Of a DNA stretch of 64,000 bases, positions 7,375 through 16,165 are shown in pieces (position 1 is the stretch's first letter; each line of letters opens with the position of its first letter). A program made the translations under genes and the position numbers. Below the pieces are notes generated by a model, which ran no database searches, was not told the origin of the DNA, and saw only the letters and a list, made by a program, of their open reading frames with translations. This DNA comes from Paludibacterium sp. (GTDB lineage Bacteria; Pseudomonadota; Gammaproteobacteria; Burkholderiales; Chromobacteriaceae), in contig NZ_JAFAND010000035.1 in the NCBI RefSeq assembly GCF_019232825.1, forward strand, positions 102,869-166,868. Direction: 5' to 3'.

Positions 7375-8166
7375 ATGAAACGCACTAAACTGGCCAGTCT
7401 TCTGATTGCCGCCGCCATCTGCCTGCCGAGCTTGGCCATGGCGGAGTCCGTCGCCATCGTCAATGGCACGCCGATCGACAAAACCAAGGTCGACCAGGTC
7501 ATTGCCCAGATCATCAAGAACAGCAATGGCCAGGCGCAGGACACCCCGGCGCTGCGCGAAAAGATCAAGAATTCGCTGATCAACCAGGAGCTGGCGCTGC
7601 AAGAAGCGAAACGCCGTGGCCTGGACAAGTCCGCCGACGTGCAAGACCAAATCGCGCAGGCCTCCAACAGCATTCTGCAAGAAGCGCTGGCCGCCGATAT
7701 CATCAAGCAGCACCCGATTGACGACGCCGCGGTGAAAACGCGCTACGACGCCTTTGCCGCCAAGATCAGCGGTTCGACCGACATGCACCTGCAGCAGATC
7801 GTCGTTACCAGCGAAGCCGACGCCAAGAAAGTGGTTGCCGACCTGAAGAAACCGGGCGCGCGCTTCGATCAGCTGGCCAAGGCCCGCTCGATCGACCCGG
7901 CCGCCAAGGAATCCGGCGGGGAAATGGGCATCCTCAACAGCACCAATATGCCGCCGGTGCTGGCTGATGGCGTGAAGAGCCTGAAGGCGGGCCAAGTCAC
8001 CGTCATCTCGGCGGGCAACCTGTGGCACGTGGTCAAGCTGGTCGAAGCCCGTCCGGCCAAGCCCGCGCCGCTGGATCAACTGAAGCCGCAAATCGTGCGC
8101 CAGCTGCAGGAAGAAGAGATCGATCAGGCCATCACCTCCCTGCGCACCCAGGCCAAAATCCAATAA
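7375..8166 (+). CDS. Periplasmic SurA/parvulin-like chaperone with degenerate PPIase domain
   Basis: 263 residues: signal peptide (cleavage after SLAMA, about residue 23), a SurA-like N-terminal helical domain (VNGTPIDKTKVDQ, then INQELALQEAKRRGLDKS), and a parvulin domain from about 135. It is a paralogue of the next gene, but its parvulin strand reads MHLQQIVV where the active sequence has HAQHILV, so both histidines of the active site are changed, and GGEMG replaces GGDLGW. It is probably a chaperone without full prolyl isomerase activity. Starts behind AAGGGG. Confidence 0.82.
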   Translation: MKRTKLASLLIAAAICLPSLAMAESVAIVNGTPIDKTKVDQVIAQIIKNSNGQAQDTPALREKIKNSLINQELALQEAKRRGLDKSADVQDQIAQASNSILQEALAADIIKQHPIDDAAVKTRYDAFAAKISGSTDMHLQQIVVTSEADAKKVVADLKKPGARFDQLAKARSIDPAAKESGGEMGILNSTNMPPVLADGVKSLKAGQVTVISAGNLWHVVKLVEARPAKPAPLDQLKPQIVRQLQEEEIDQAITSLRTQAKIQ

Positions 8167-8185
8167 CGGAGCACTCGGAATACCC

Positions 8186-8977
8186 ATGAAAAAAACACTC
8201 ATCGCAGGCGCACTTGCCTGCGCGCTCGCCGCCGCCGCGACGTTGGCCGCCGACATTCAAGTCAACGGCACGCCGATTTCCCAGACCCGCATCGACGCCG
8301 TCACCAAGATGATGAACGCGCAAGCGCAGTCGCAAGGCCAGCAGGCCGACCCGCGCATGCCGGACATGGTTAAGCAGCAATTGATCACGGCCGAGGTGTT
8401 GAGCCAAGAAGCGAAGCGCGAAGGCATCGACAAGCAGGCCGACGTGCGCGCCGAAATCGATAACGCTGAAGCGATGACGCTGGCCAATCACCTGATCCAG
8501 CAATACGTGGCCGCCCACCCGGTCAGCGACAGCGACGTCAAGGCCGAGTACGACCGGCTCAAAGCCGCCACGCCGCCGAAGAAGAGCTACCATGCTCAGC
8601 ACATTCTGGTGAAGACCGAGGCCGAAGCCAACGCCATTCTGTCCGCGCTCAAGAAGGGCAAGCCGTTTGCCCAGCTGGCAAAGGAAAAATCGCTCGACCC
8701 GGGCAGCAAGGCGACCGGCGGCGACCTGGGCTGGAACGATGCCGAGACCTTTGTCGGCCCGTTTGGCGACGCACTGACCAAGCTCGCGAAGGGGCAAATC
8801 ACCAGCAAGCCGGTTCAGACCCAATACGGCTGGCACATCATCAAGCTCGATGACGTGCGCACCGAGGCCTTCCCGGAAATGGACGCACTGCGCCCGCAAC
8901 TGGAGCAACAGCTGCAATCGCAGCACATCGAGAAATACATTGCCGATCTGAAGGCCAAGGCCAAGATTCAGCAATAA
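8186..8977 (+). CDS. Periplasmic peptidyl-prolyl cis-trans isomerase, parvulin type
   Basis: 263 residues with a signal peptide (cleavage near ATLAA), SurA_N-like segment and a complete parvulin domain from about residue 135: YHAQHILVKTEAEA, FAQLAKEKSLDPGSK, GGDLGW and QTQYGWHIIKLDDVR. It would catalyse prolyl isomerisation during outer membrane protein folding in the periplasm. It lies 19 bases behind its degenerate paralogue and has the same length, so the two arose by tandem duplication. A strong hairpin terminator follows at once. Confidence 0.9.
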   Translation: MKKTLIAGALACALAAAATLAADIQVNGTPISQTRIDAVTKMMNAQAQSQGQQADPRMPDMVKQQLITAEVLSQEAKREGIDKQADVRAEIDNAEAMTLANHLIQQYVAAHPVSDSDVKAEYDRLKAATPPKKSYHAQHILVKTEAEANAILSALKKGKPFAQLAKEKSLDPGSKATGGDLGWNDAETFVGPFGDALTKLAKGQITSKPVQTQYGWHIIKLDDVRTEAFPEMDALRPQLEQQLQSQHIEKYIADLKAKAKIQQ

Positions 8978-8997
8978 TTACCCACCCGGGTGCGCGC

Positions 8998-9027
8998 GAG
9001 CCGCGTCTTGGCGACAAGACGCGGCTC
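8998..9027. terminator. Bidirectional hairpin terminator
   Basis: Arms GAGCCGCGTCTTG and CAAGACGCGGCTC (13 bp, perfect) with a GCGA tetraloop lie between the convergent parvulin and AraC-type genes. No strong T-run on either side, but the location fits shared termination. Confidence 0.7.
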
Positions 9028-9032
9028 GACGT

Positions 9033-9761
9033 TTATTCCCGATCGGCAAATGCCGACGGCGTCACCCCGTGCAAACGACGAAACGCCTGAATGAAGGCGC
9101 TGGCACTGCGATACCCCACAGTCAGCGCCACCTCCGTCACCGGCCGGCCTTCCATCAACATCGCCAGCGCGCGCCAAACACGCAGCTGTTGCCGCCACTC
9201 GCCGAAGCCTAAGCCGGTTTCCGCGCGAAAATGACGGATGAACGTACTGCGCGACATCTCCGCCCGCGCCGCCCAAACCGCCAAATCCGCCGCATCGTCC
9301 GGCATCGCCAGCAATGCCTCGGCCACGCGCCGCAAACGGCGATCCACGGGCAAAGGCACTCCCGCCGCCACCGAGGGGGCATGCGCGAGCGCATCGGCCA
9401 GTACGAGCGCGTATAGCGCCCGCCGCCGCCACGGCATTGCCGGGTCCGATATCCGTGCCAACGCCTCCTGCGTCAGCGCGGTCATCCGCACCACCTTGAG
9501 CGTCGCCGGCGCGCGACGGCAGAAACCACCCGCGTCGACATAGACCATCTCTCCCTCGACCGCGGCCGGATAGTCCGCCTCATGCGCACAGCGCGGCGGC
9601 ACCCAGCCCAGACAGCCCGCGGGCACCAGCCAACGCGTCCCGCCAGTCTGCACCTGCACCGTTCCTGTGCGCACCACGAACAATTGCCCGGCGTCATGGC
9701 TATGCTGGCCGGTGCGCTGGGCGCGCGCATGCCGCAAAGGGGTCACGGTGAGCACGGACAT
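9033..9761 (-). CDS. AraC family transcriptional regulator with cupin sensor
   Basis: A 242-residue protein: an N-terminal cupin (residues about 15-80, with HSHDAGQLFVV and WVPPRCAHEADYP) and a C-terminal double helix-turn-helix (from about 145, with AEMSRSTFIRHFRAETG and VALTVGYRSASAFIQAFRRLHGVTPSAF). This short architecture is like NimR/YdeC-type regulators. It is divergent from the SnoaL-like gene at 9861, across about 100 bases, and may control that gene. The ligand cannot be told from sequence. Confidence 0.88.
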   Translation of the reverse strand: MSVLTVTPLRHARAQRTGQHSHDAGQLFVVRTGTVQVQTGGTRWLVPAGCLGWVPPRCAHEADYPAAVEGEMVYVDAGGFCRRAPATLKVVRMTALTQEALARISDPAMPWRRRALYALVLADALAHAPSVAAGVPLPVDRRLRRVAEALLAMPDDAADLAVWAARAEMSRSTFIRHFRAETGLGFGEWRQQLRVWRALAMLMEGRPVTEVALTVGYRSASAFIQAFRRLHGVTPSAFADRE

Positions 9762-9860
9762 ATTGATCCGATAAAGATATTTATTGAGAAAATACAGAAA
9801 TTATTGCAATCGCGGTAGGCAGACAATGGCGTTTCCATCCCTGTTACCGAGGACATTCTC

Positions 9861-10235
9861 ATGGACCTACGTCAAATTGTCGTCGACGCATTACAGGCCG
9901 TTCTGTGCCGCCAGGCCGATCCGGCGGATTACTTCTCGCCCGACTACCGCCAACAAGTCGACGGCCGGCTGCTCGACTATGCGGCTTTCACTCGTCATCT
10001 GGACACACTGCGGCAACATGTGGCCACATTCTCCATTCGCTTCGACCAGTTGATCGTGGAAGCGGATAAAGTGGTCAGCGTCCACTACACTACGATCGTC
10101 AAACACGACGGCACACGCGCCGAATATAAAGTCATCGCCATTTTCACCGTCGCGGCAGGACGCATCGTGCGCTGCGAGGAGTTGACATACATGCTGGAGG
10201 GAGAGCCCCAGGAACGCGACCTGGGTTCACGCTGA
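9861..10235 (+). CDS. SnoaL/NTF2-like fold protein, unknown function
   Basis: A 124-residue protein with the cone-shaped NTF2/SnoaL fold pattern: an N-terminal helix (MDLRQIVVDALQAVL), YFSPDYRQQVDG, a helix with LDYAAFTRHLDTLRQHV, and then long alternating strands (FDQLIVEADKVVSVHYTTIV, YKVIAIFTVAAGRIVRCEEL). Family members bind small hydrophobic molecules or act as isomerases/hydrolases. Divergent from the AraC-type regulator, whose target it may be; meets the crotonase gene tail-to-tail with one base between. Confidence 0.75.
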   Translation: MDLRQIVVDALQAVLCRQADPADYFSPDYRQQVDGRLLDYAAFTRHLDTLRQHVATFSIRFDQLIVEADKVVSVHYTTIVKHDGTRAEYKVIAIFTVAAGRIVRCEELTYMLEGEPQERDLGSR

Positions 10236-10236
10236 C

Positions 10237-11019
10237 TCACACCTCGTCGTCGTCCCACGGCGGAGACCGCTTGTCGAGGAAGGCCTTCACGCCAAGGCGC
10301 AGCTCCTCGCCGCCGACCGCCTGCAGATAGGCCAACCGCGCCTGCTGCAGGTGCTCGTCGCGCGACTGCTGCGGCGCGGCATCGATCAGTCCTTGCGCCA
10401 ACGCCACCGCCTGTGGCCCTTGCCGCGCGACCTTCTCCGCCAGACTGATCGCGACGATCTTGGCGAAGCCGGCATCGACCACTTCCTCAACGAGCCCGAT
10501 TTGGCAGGCGCGTTCCGCATCCACGCTCTCTCCGGCCAGCACCAGACGCCGAGCCCATGCCTGCCCCACCTTGTCGGTCAAGCGCTTGATACCGCCCGCG
10601 CCGGAAATCAGCCCGACCCGCGCCTGCGGCATACCCAGCATGGCACCGCGTTCGGCGACGATGAAATGGCACGACAAGGCACACTCGAGACCGGCGCCCA
10701 GCGCAAAGCCATTGACCGCCGCCACGGTCACACCGTGGAAGGCGCGCAATCCCTGGCAGACGTCGATCAAGGCGTCGAGCAGCGCCTCGGCCTGAACCGG
10801 GTCGCCGGTTGCCAGCAACGTCAACGACAAGCCGGCGGAAAAAAAGGTATCCCCCGCGCCGGTCAGCACCAACGCGCGAATCGATGCATCCGCTTGCAAT
10901 GCCGTCAGTTGCGCTGAAAGTGCTTGCAGACTGTCGACCGTCATCAGATTGGCTGGCGGATGGTTCATCGTAACGATGGCCGTGTGGCCCAGGTACTCGA
11001 GCGTCAGCAGTGGCGTCAT
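10237..11019 (-). CDS. Enoyl-CoA hydratase/isomerase (crotonase) family protein
   Basis: A 260-residue crotonase. The oxyanion hole segments are FSAGLSL and NGFALGAGLE; the first catalytic Glu is kept in GLECALSC, but the second position reads MPQARVGLISGAGG, with Gln where hydratases have Glu. That pattern suggests altered chemistry (isomerase, hydrolase or lyase type) rather than plain water addition. The trimerisation helix region (VEEVVDAGFAKIVAISLAEKVA) is present. The gene stands alone, so no pathway is indicated. Confidence 0.8.
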   Translation of the reverse strand: MTPLLTLEYLGHTAIVTMNHPPANLMTVDSLQALSAQLTALQADASIRALVLTGAGDTFFSAGLSLTLLATGDPVQAEALLDALIDVCQGLRAFHGVTVAAVNGFALGAGLECALSCHFIVAERGAMLGMPQARVGLISGAGGIKRLTDKVGQAWARRLVLAGESVDAERACQIGLVEEVVDAGFAKIVAISLAEKVARQGPQAVALAQGLIDAAPQQSRDEHLQQARLAYLQAVGGEELRLGVKAFLDKRSPPWDDDEV

Positions 11020-11180
11020 AGTCTGCCTGCCTTAAGCGCCGGCAAGCGGCGGAAGGTTCACCTGATTTGTTTCTAGCCGTCAACCACGCAAATGCAACAA
11101 GAATTTATTTCAATCAGTTTTATGACAATGGGAAATAATATCGACCGCCATGCCATGGGGAGTGCTGCTAGAATGCTGCG

Positions 11181-11840
11181 ATGATCGAAACCAGCTTGAT
11201 GGTGATTTTTTTGGCCGGCCTGCTCGGCGGCGGCCACTGTATCGGCATGTGCGGCGGCATCGTCGCCGCGCTGACGCTGCCGCTGCCGCGCGACAAAAGC
11301 CGCTTCGTGATGCTGCTGGGCTTCAACGCGGGACGGCTGGCGAGCTACACGCTCATCGGCACGCTTCTAGGTGGATTGGCCGGCGCCGCGCTGCTGCGCG
11401 CCCACCCGTTGCAGCTCGGCCTTTATCTGCTCGCCGATCTGATGATTATCGCCATCGGACTCTATCTGGCGGGCCTCTCCGCCTTCGTCACCCGGATCGA
11501 GCGCCTTGGACAGCCGGTTTGGCGCCGGCTGCAGCCGTTGGCCCGGCGTTTGCTGCCGATCCGCCACCCAGGACAGGCCGTGATGGCCGGCGCGCTATGG
11601 GGCTGGGTGCCCTGCGGGCTCGTCTATAGCGCCGGTTTGTCGGCACTGGCCAGCGGCCACGCGCTCGATGGCGCGCTGGTCATGCTGTGCTTCGGTCTGG
11701 GCACCTTGCCCAATCTGCTCGCCATGGGGTTATTCGCCGAAGCGCTGAAGACAAAACTGCAACAAAAAGCCGTCCGCACCGTCGCCGGGCTCGCGGTCGC
11801 GGCACTGGGCGCGGCGCAATTGGCGCGCCTCTTGTTTTAG
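11181..11840 (+). CDS. Sulfite exporter TauE/SafE-family (DsbD-like) membrane protein
   Basis: 219 residues with six predicted helices. The GGHCIGMCGGIVAAL motif near the start and the later GALWGWVPCGLVYSAG are the paired Cys-containing half-repeats of the cytoplasmic-membrane family often annotated TauE/SafE or 'urease accessory UreH domain'. Relatives sit beside cytochrome oxidase (cco) maturation genes and are thought to move metals or reductant; no cco genes are seen here. The 3' end overlaps the cobW-like gene by four bases on the other strand. Confidence 0.8.
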   Translation: MIETSLMVIFLAGLLGGGHCIGMCGGIVAALTLPLPRDKSRFVMLLGFNAGRLASYTLIGTLLGGLAGAALLRAHPLQLGLYLLADLMIIAIGLYLAGLSAFVTRIERLGQPVWRRLQPLARRLLPIRHPGQAVMAGALWGWVPCGLVYSAGLSALASGHALDGALVMLCFGLGTLPNLLAMGLFAEALKTKLQQKAVRTVAGLAVAALGAAQLARLLF

Positions 11841-12772
11841 GCCGACAAGCCCTCACACTGGCAGGCGCGCAAAGCAGCCTCCACCGCGTGCGCATCGATA
11901 TGCGGCGCGATCAGTTCGAAGCGGTTATCGCGCCGCCAAGCGACCTGCGTCGCGCCCCACTGCCCATCGGTCCAATTGAGCCAAACCCAGTCGTCCATGA
12001 CGCGGAACACGCCCTTGGCGCGCTGCAGTCCCGGCACGCGCGTCGGCAACGTATCGAAAAAATCGGTCAGACGCTCGGCATCGAAGGCGCTATCCGCATC
12101 GAACGTCCATCCCTGCGATTGCCAGTCGGACGGCATGTCGCGTGCGAGCGGCGGCCGGTAGGCCTGCCGACGCGCCGTATTGTCGAGCTTGAGCCAACCG
12201 GGCTCAACGGCGCCCTCGCGCACCTCGGCCACCAGGGTCTTGGGAGGAAATAGCGCCGCCGCCTGACGCCGAAACGCTTCCATGGTCGGCACATCGGCCA
12301 AATCGATCTTATTGGCCACCAACACGTCCGCCAGGGTGATCTGATCGCGGTACATCGGCTGGCGCTGATAATTGCCGTCGACGAATTGGCGCGGATCGAC
12401 CAGCGTCAGAACGGCGCCCACCGTCAACGCCTCGGCCAGCGGCGGTTGCCGCAGCTCGTCGATCACACCGGCCGCGTGCGCGAGCCCGCTCGCCTCGATC
12501 AGCAGCCGATCGGGCTTGGCGCGGCGCAGCAACGTGGCCACGGTCACGGTCATCTGCGGCCCGGCAACACAGCACAGGCAACCGCCGGCGATCTCCGCCA
12601 CCGGCACGTCGCCGCCGGACAACACCGCGCCGTCGATGCCCACTTCACCGAATTCGTTGACGATCAACGCCCACTTTTCATCGGCCGGCTTGTGCGCGAT
12701 CAGGTGGCGCAGCGCGGTGGTCTTGCCGACGCCGAGAAATCCGGTAAACAAATTCACCGTAACGGGGTTCAT
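11837..12772 (-). CDS. CobW/COG0523 GTPase, candidate zinc chaperone
   Basis: 311 residues of the G3E GTPase family: Walker A GFLGVGKTT at residues 11-19, the metal-binding CxCC in GGCLCCV at about 62-68, Walker B-like LIEASGL, NKID guanine motif, and a C-terminal CobW domain (VFRVMDDWVWLNWTDGQW). Members of this family move zinc to metalloproteins, especially when zinc is short. It is second in an operon with zur: the zur TGA and this ATG overlap (ATGA), with GAGGTG as ribosome site inside zur. The zinc-box upstream of zur would therefore control it. Confidence 0.9.
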   Translation of the reverse strand: MNPVTVNLFTGFLGVGKTTALRHLIAHKPADEKWALIVNEFGEVGIDGAVLSGGDVPVAEIAGGCLCCVAGPQMTVTVATLLRRAKPDRLLIEASGLAHAAGVIDELRQPPLAEALTVGAVLTLVDPRQFVDGNYQRQPMYRDQITLADVLVANKIDLADVPTMEAFRRQAAALFPPKTLVAEVREGAVEPGWLKLDNTARRQAYRPPLARDMPSDWQSQGWTFDADSAFDAERLTDFFDTLPTRVPGLQRAKGVFRVMDDWVWLNWTDGQWGATQVAWRRDNRFELIAPHIDAHAVEAALRACQCEGLSA

Positions 12773-13206
12773 ACCAAGCACCTCTGACAAGTCCCAGTCA
12801 GCACCAGATTTTGCGCTTGCAGGACAAACCCCACCGCCGCGGTCGCGGCGGATAGACTCGACAGACTCGAGCCTGCATCCAGCTCGCAAACCGCGCCGCA
12901 GCCGCGGCAGACCAGAAACAGCGACTCGTGCGTCGCGCCCACGTGGTCGCACACGATGTAACCATTCAGCGCCTCGACCCGGTGCAAGAGCCCCTGTTCC
13001 ACCAGAAAATCGAGCGCGCGGTATACCGTCGGCGGCGCGGCGCTGCCGCCCCGCTCCTGCTGCAGATCCGCCAGCACCTGATAGGCCTTGACCACGCCAT
13101 CGTGGCGCAGCACCAGTTCCAGCACCTGGCGGCGCAATGTCGTCATTTTGCAGCCGCGCGCCTGGCAATGGCGTTCGGCCTCGGTCACAAAGCTTTGCAC
13201 ATCCAT
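12769..13206 (-). CDS. zur: Fur-family zinc uptake regulator
   Basis: 145 residues. Winged-helix domain (about 1-85, with TTLRRQVLELVLRHDGVVKAYQVL and PTVYRALDFLVEQGLLHRVE) and a dimerisation domain with two CxxC pairs, CRGC and CQRC, plus CDHVGATHESLFLV. These are the structural zinc and sensing features of Zur rather than Fur, which it also resembles in its short length. A perfect Zur-type palindrome lies 28 bases before the start, so it is probably autoregulated, and it is translationally coupled to the CobW-like zinc chaperone. Confidence 0.9.
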   Translation of the reverse strand: MDVQSFVTEAERHCQARGCKMTTLRRQVLELVLRHDGVVKAYQVLADLQQERGGSAAPPTVYRALDFLVEQGLLHRVEALNGYIVCDHVGATHESLFLVCRGCGAVCELDAGSSLSSLSAATAAVGFVLQAQNLVLTGTCQRCLV

Positions 13207-13233
13207 CTGGCGAAATCCGGATAAAAAAGCACG

Positions 13234-13250
13234 ATGTTATATTATAACAT
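13234..13250. promoter_or_regulatory. Zur box
   Basis: Perfect 17-bp palindrome ATGTTATATTATAACAT, which matches the proteobacterial Zur consensus core (TGTTATANTATAACA). It lies in the promoter of zur-cobW, 28 bases upstream of the zur start, and about 117 bases upstream of the divergent cytochrome c' gene. Confidence 0.88.
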
Positions 13251-13366
13251 TTTGCCTTTACAAGTTTTAACAGCGCGGTCCGGCAACCTCATTCCATTGT
13301 GATAAAATACCCGCACTCACAATGCGCCCATCGGCGGCGCCCACCATCAACCAACATCGTGACACC

Positions 13367-13801
13367 ATGAAAAAACTGCTCCTGACAATGCTGCTGACGA
13401 CGCTGGCCGTGCCGACGCTCGCCGGCCCGGGCGGCGCGGAACGCCAGCAGGCATTCAAGAAAATTCTGCTGCAATTTGAACCGATGGGCATTGTCGTCCG
13501 CGGCCGAGCACCGTACAACAAGGCCGATTTCATCATGCACGCGGACGCGCTCAAGCAGATCGCGGGCCAGCCCTTCACGCTGTTCGCCCCCAACAGCATC
13601 GACGCCAAGAGCCGCGCCAAACCGGAAATCTGGAGTCAACCGGCCAAATTTCAGGCAGCCAAGGACGCGCTGCTGAAGTCGGTCACCGATCTGGACGCCG
13701 CCGCGCACAACGCCGACTTGGCCACCATTCGCAGACAATATGACGTCGTGGCGCAGAGCTGCAAAAACTGCCACGACAGCTTCCGCGGCCCGAAGGTTTA
13801 A
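13367..13801 (+). CDS. Cytochrome c'
   Basis: 144 residues with a signal peptide (cleavage after PTLAG, about residue 20) and a four-helix bundle whose last helix holds the haem site CKNCH at residues 132-136, the C-terminal position typical of cytochrome c'. These periplasmic proteins bind NO and may buffer it or carry electrons. The start at 13367 is placed just before the signal peptide; a longer frame from 13322 is not needed. An intrinsic terminator follows at 13828. Confidence 0.9.
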   Translation: MKKLLLTMLLTTLAVPTLAGPGGAERQQAFKKILLQFEPMGIVVRGRAPYNKADFIMHADALKQIAGQPFTLFAPNSIDAKSRAKPEIWSQPAKFQAAKDALLKSVTDLDAAAHNADLATIRRQYDVVAQSCKNCHDSFRGPKV

Positions 13802-13827
13802 GCCAGCCGCCCACCGAGACATGCAAA

Positions 13828-13851
13828 AGCCCGCGAAACCGCGGGCTTTTT
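13828..13851 (+). terminator. Rho-independent terminator of the cytochrome c' gene
   Basis: Hairpin AGCCCGCG, AAAC loop, CGCGGGCT, followed by TTTT. It starts 27 bases after the cytochrome c' stop and separates it from the convergent cytochrome b gene. Confidence 0.85.
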
Positions 13852-13872
13852 AACAGGCGGCGCCGGAGAGAC

Positions 13873-14538
13873 TCAGCCGCCGGCACCCACCACCAAGGCC
13901 AGCACCACGCCGGCCGACACCAGCAGGCTAATCAGCGCCAAACGCAGCGGCGCGAAATACAGCGGCGCCACCTCGCCATCAAACGCCTTGCGCCCAGAGA
14001 GCATGGCGCCGATCAGATGATGCCGTTTGAACACGCGATGATAGAGCACTGCGGCCACATGCACGCCGACCATCAGCAGGATCAGATTAAAGAGCGTCTT
14101 GTGCACGTCAGTCACGCTTTCCGAGCGCGCCGCGTCGATCAGATGCGCCAGTGGCCCGTTATAGAGATAACTGTCGACATCGGAGGCGAACAAACCCGTG
14201 GCGACCTGGCAAACCAGCACCAGGATCAAGGCCAACACCATCAAGCCGCCCAGCGGATTATGGCCGGGCAGTTGATGCTCGGACAGTTGTCCGCGCAAAT
14301 AGCGGCGAATGACGCCGGGGCGCGGAAGAAAATCACTGAAACGCGCGGTCTGGCTGCCGAAAAACCCCCAGATCATCCGGAACAGGAGCAATACCGCCAC
14401 CCCCTCCCCGCACCAAATGTGGTAGCGCAGCCAATCGCCCCCCTGGGAGCCGGTATACCACATACCGGCAAACAGTCCGACCAACCCCCAGTGGAATAGC
14501 CGGGTGGGCAGATCCCACACCGCCACGACTTGCTTCAT
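13873..14538 (-). CDS. Cytochrome b561-type membrane protein
   Basis: 221 residues with four core membrane helices. The first has WDLPTRLFHWGLVGLF, with the haem-ligand His, followed by RYHIWCGEGVAVLLLFRMIWGF; later HKTLFNLILLMVGVHVAAVLYH supplies two further histidines. This is the nickel-hydrogenase-type/b561 cytochrome family, which passes electrons between quinones and periplasmic haem proteins such as the neighbouring cytochrome c'. Start 14538 is chosen because AAAGGAG lies before it and the helix pattern begins there. Confidence 0.88.
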   Translation of the reverse strand: MKQVVAVWDLPTRLFHWGLVGLFAGMWYTGSQGGDWLRYHIWCGEGVAVLLLFRMIWGFFGSQTARFSDFLPRPGVIRRYLRGQLSEHQLPGHNPLGGLMVLALILVLVCQVATGLFASDVDSYLYNGPLAHLIDAARSESVTDVHKTLFNLILLMVGVHVAAVLYHRVFKRHHLIGAMLSGRKAFDGEVAPLYFAPLRLALISLLVSAGVVLALVVGAGG

Positions 14539-14599
14539 CAGTCCAAACTCCTTTATTCCAACGTAGTGGACAGCATAGAGGGGAAAGCTTAACCAGCGC

Positions 14600-15931
14600 T
14601 TATGCCGTTGGCAATGCCTTGCGCGCCAGCAGCAGCAGGCCAGGCACCGGCTGGCCAAGCTCAACCCGCACCGGCACCTGATGCAAGGCCATCAGCGTGA
14701 AGCCGGATGCCGCCAGTTCGGCGCGCAAATAATCCTGACGGTGGTTATAGCGCCCGCTCGGCGTGATCCCGAACGGACCATCCGCGAAACGTTCCTCCAC
14801 CGAGGCTACCAGCCAGCCGCCGGGCGTCAGCGCACCCGCCGCCGCGCGCAGGAAGGGGGCAAGCGCGCCAAAGTAAATGAAGGTGTCGGCACTGGCGATC
14901 AGGTCGTATGCCGCGACATGGCACTGTAAATGCGCGACGATTTCCTCTTGGGCAAGATGGTGATAACACTGCTTGTCCGCCGCCAACGCCAAGCTCTTGG
15001 GCGACAGATCGACACCCGTCAGCGTGCGCGCCCACGGCTGCAGATAAGGCCCGCACAGGCCCGTGCCGCAACCGGCGTCGAGCACCGACAAGCCTCCGGC
15101 GGGTAACGCCAATTTTGCCAGCGCCTCGCCCATCAATGCCGGAATCCGATATGCCAGCGTATCGCACATTTTGCTGTCGAAAAGCGCGGACGCCTGATCG
15201 AAATACTGCTCCAAATAGGCGTCTGAGGCGCGTGGCGGCACATTCTCAACCGTGCACGCCGCCAACATATGCACGGCGATCGGGTGCGCCGGCTCGATGC
15301 GCAGCCATTGCCGGTAGACCTCCGCGGCCTCGTCGATGCGGCCCAGCACGTAAAACGACGTGGCCAACATTTGATACGGCTTGTCATCATACGGCGGCAA
15401 CACATAAGCCTGACATTCGCAGCGCGCCGCCTCCAGCACATGCCCCAGCGCCGTGTGCGCCGCCGCCAAGTTGCGCCAGGCGTCCGCGCGCGCGCCATCC
15501 AACGCGACGGCCTTTTCGAAGGCCGTCAGCGCATCCTCGGCGCGCTCGCCGCGCAACAACACCGCGCCCAGATTGCTCCACACTTGCGCTTGGTGCACAT
15601 CGCGCTCCAGCGAAGCGATAAAAGCGGCGGCGGCCTCGCCGTCCCGTCCCAGCGCGGCCAGCAGGTTACCCAGATCGTTATGCCACTCGGCGCGCTCAGG
15701 CGCCAAGGCCACCGCATGCCGCATCGATGCCAACGCGGCCTCGGCTTGGCCACACTGGTACTGCCACAGACCGAATCGATGATGCGCCTCGGCCCAGCCG
15801 GGCCATTGCGCCAGCAGTTGCCGGTACCCCTCGCCGGCGGCCTCGAGCCGCCCATCGCATTGCGCCTGCCAGGCGGTGGCCAATAGGGCTTGCGCCGCTG
15901 GCGGGACAAATTGCGGTGGTTTCGCGCTCAT
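14600..15931 (-). CDS. TPR repeat protein with C-terminal SAM methyltransferase
   Basis: 443 residues in two parts. Residues about 10-225 are five to six tetratricopeptide repeats (for example AEWHNDLGNLLAALGRDGEAAAAF and AQVWSNLGAVLLRGERAEDAL). From about 265 there is a class I methyltransferase with motif I LDAGCGTGLCG near 280-290, then LTGVDLSPKSLALA and DLIASADTFIYFG. This resembles the TPR-methyltransferases that act on proteins or quinone-like small molecules; the substrate is unknown. It is divergent from the REC-PP2C gene across 230 bases of A/T-rich DNA. Confidence 0.85.
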   Translation of the reverse strand: MSAKPPQFVPPAAQALLATAWQAQCDGRLEAAGEGYRQLLAQWPGWAEAHHRFGLWQYQCGQAEAALASMRHAVALAPERAEWHNDLGNLLAALGRDGEAAAAFIASLERDVHQAQVWSNLGAVLLRGERAEDALTAFEKAVALDGARADAWRNLAAAHTALGHVLEAARCECQAYVLPPYDDKPYQMLATSFYVLGRIDEAAEVYRQWLRIEPAHPIAVHMLAACTVENVPPRASDAYLEQYFDQASALFDSKMCDTLAYRIPALMGEALAKLALPAGGLSVLDAGCGTGLCGPYLQPWARTLTGVDLSPKSLALAADKQCYHHLAQEEIVAHLQCHVAAYDLIASADTFIYFGALAPFLRAAAGALTPGGWLVASVEERFADGPFGITPSGRYNHRQDYLRAELAASGFTLMALHQVPVRVELGQPVPGLLLLARKALPTA

Positions 15932-16165
15932 GGGCGCCTCCCAAAAAAAAGCGACGGACCATTCCGCCGCACCTTTCTATACATTATTTTACGTTTTTTT
16001 ACGCGCCTAGCTTTAATTTTGCTTACCCGCCCGCATCAGCGCAAATTGCTTGCATTCTTTTCCCAGTCGGCAATAATGACAACTGATATAGAAACACCAC
16101 GAAATCTACGCACTCTACATAATGCCGTTGCACACCTGACAAAAATTCGCCGGCTTGAGGACCCC

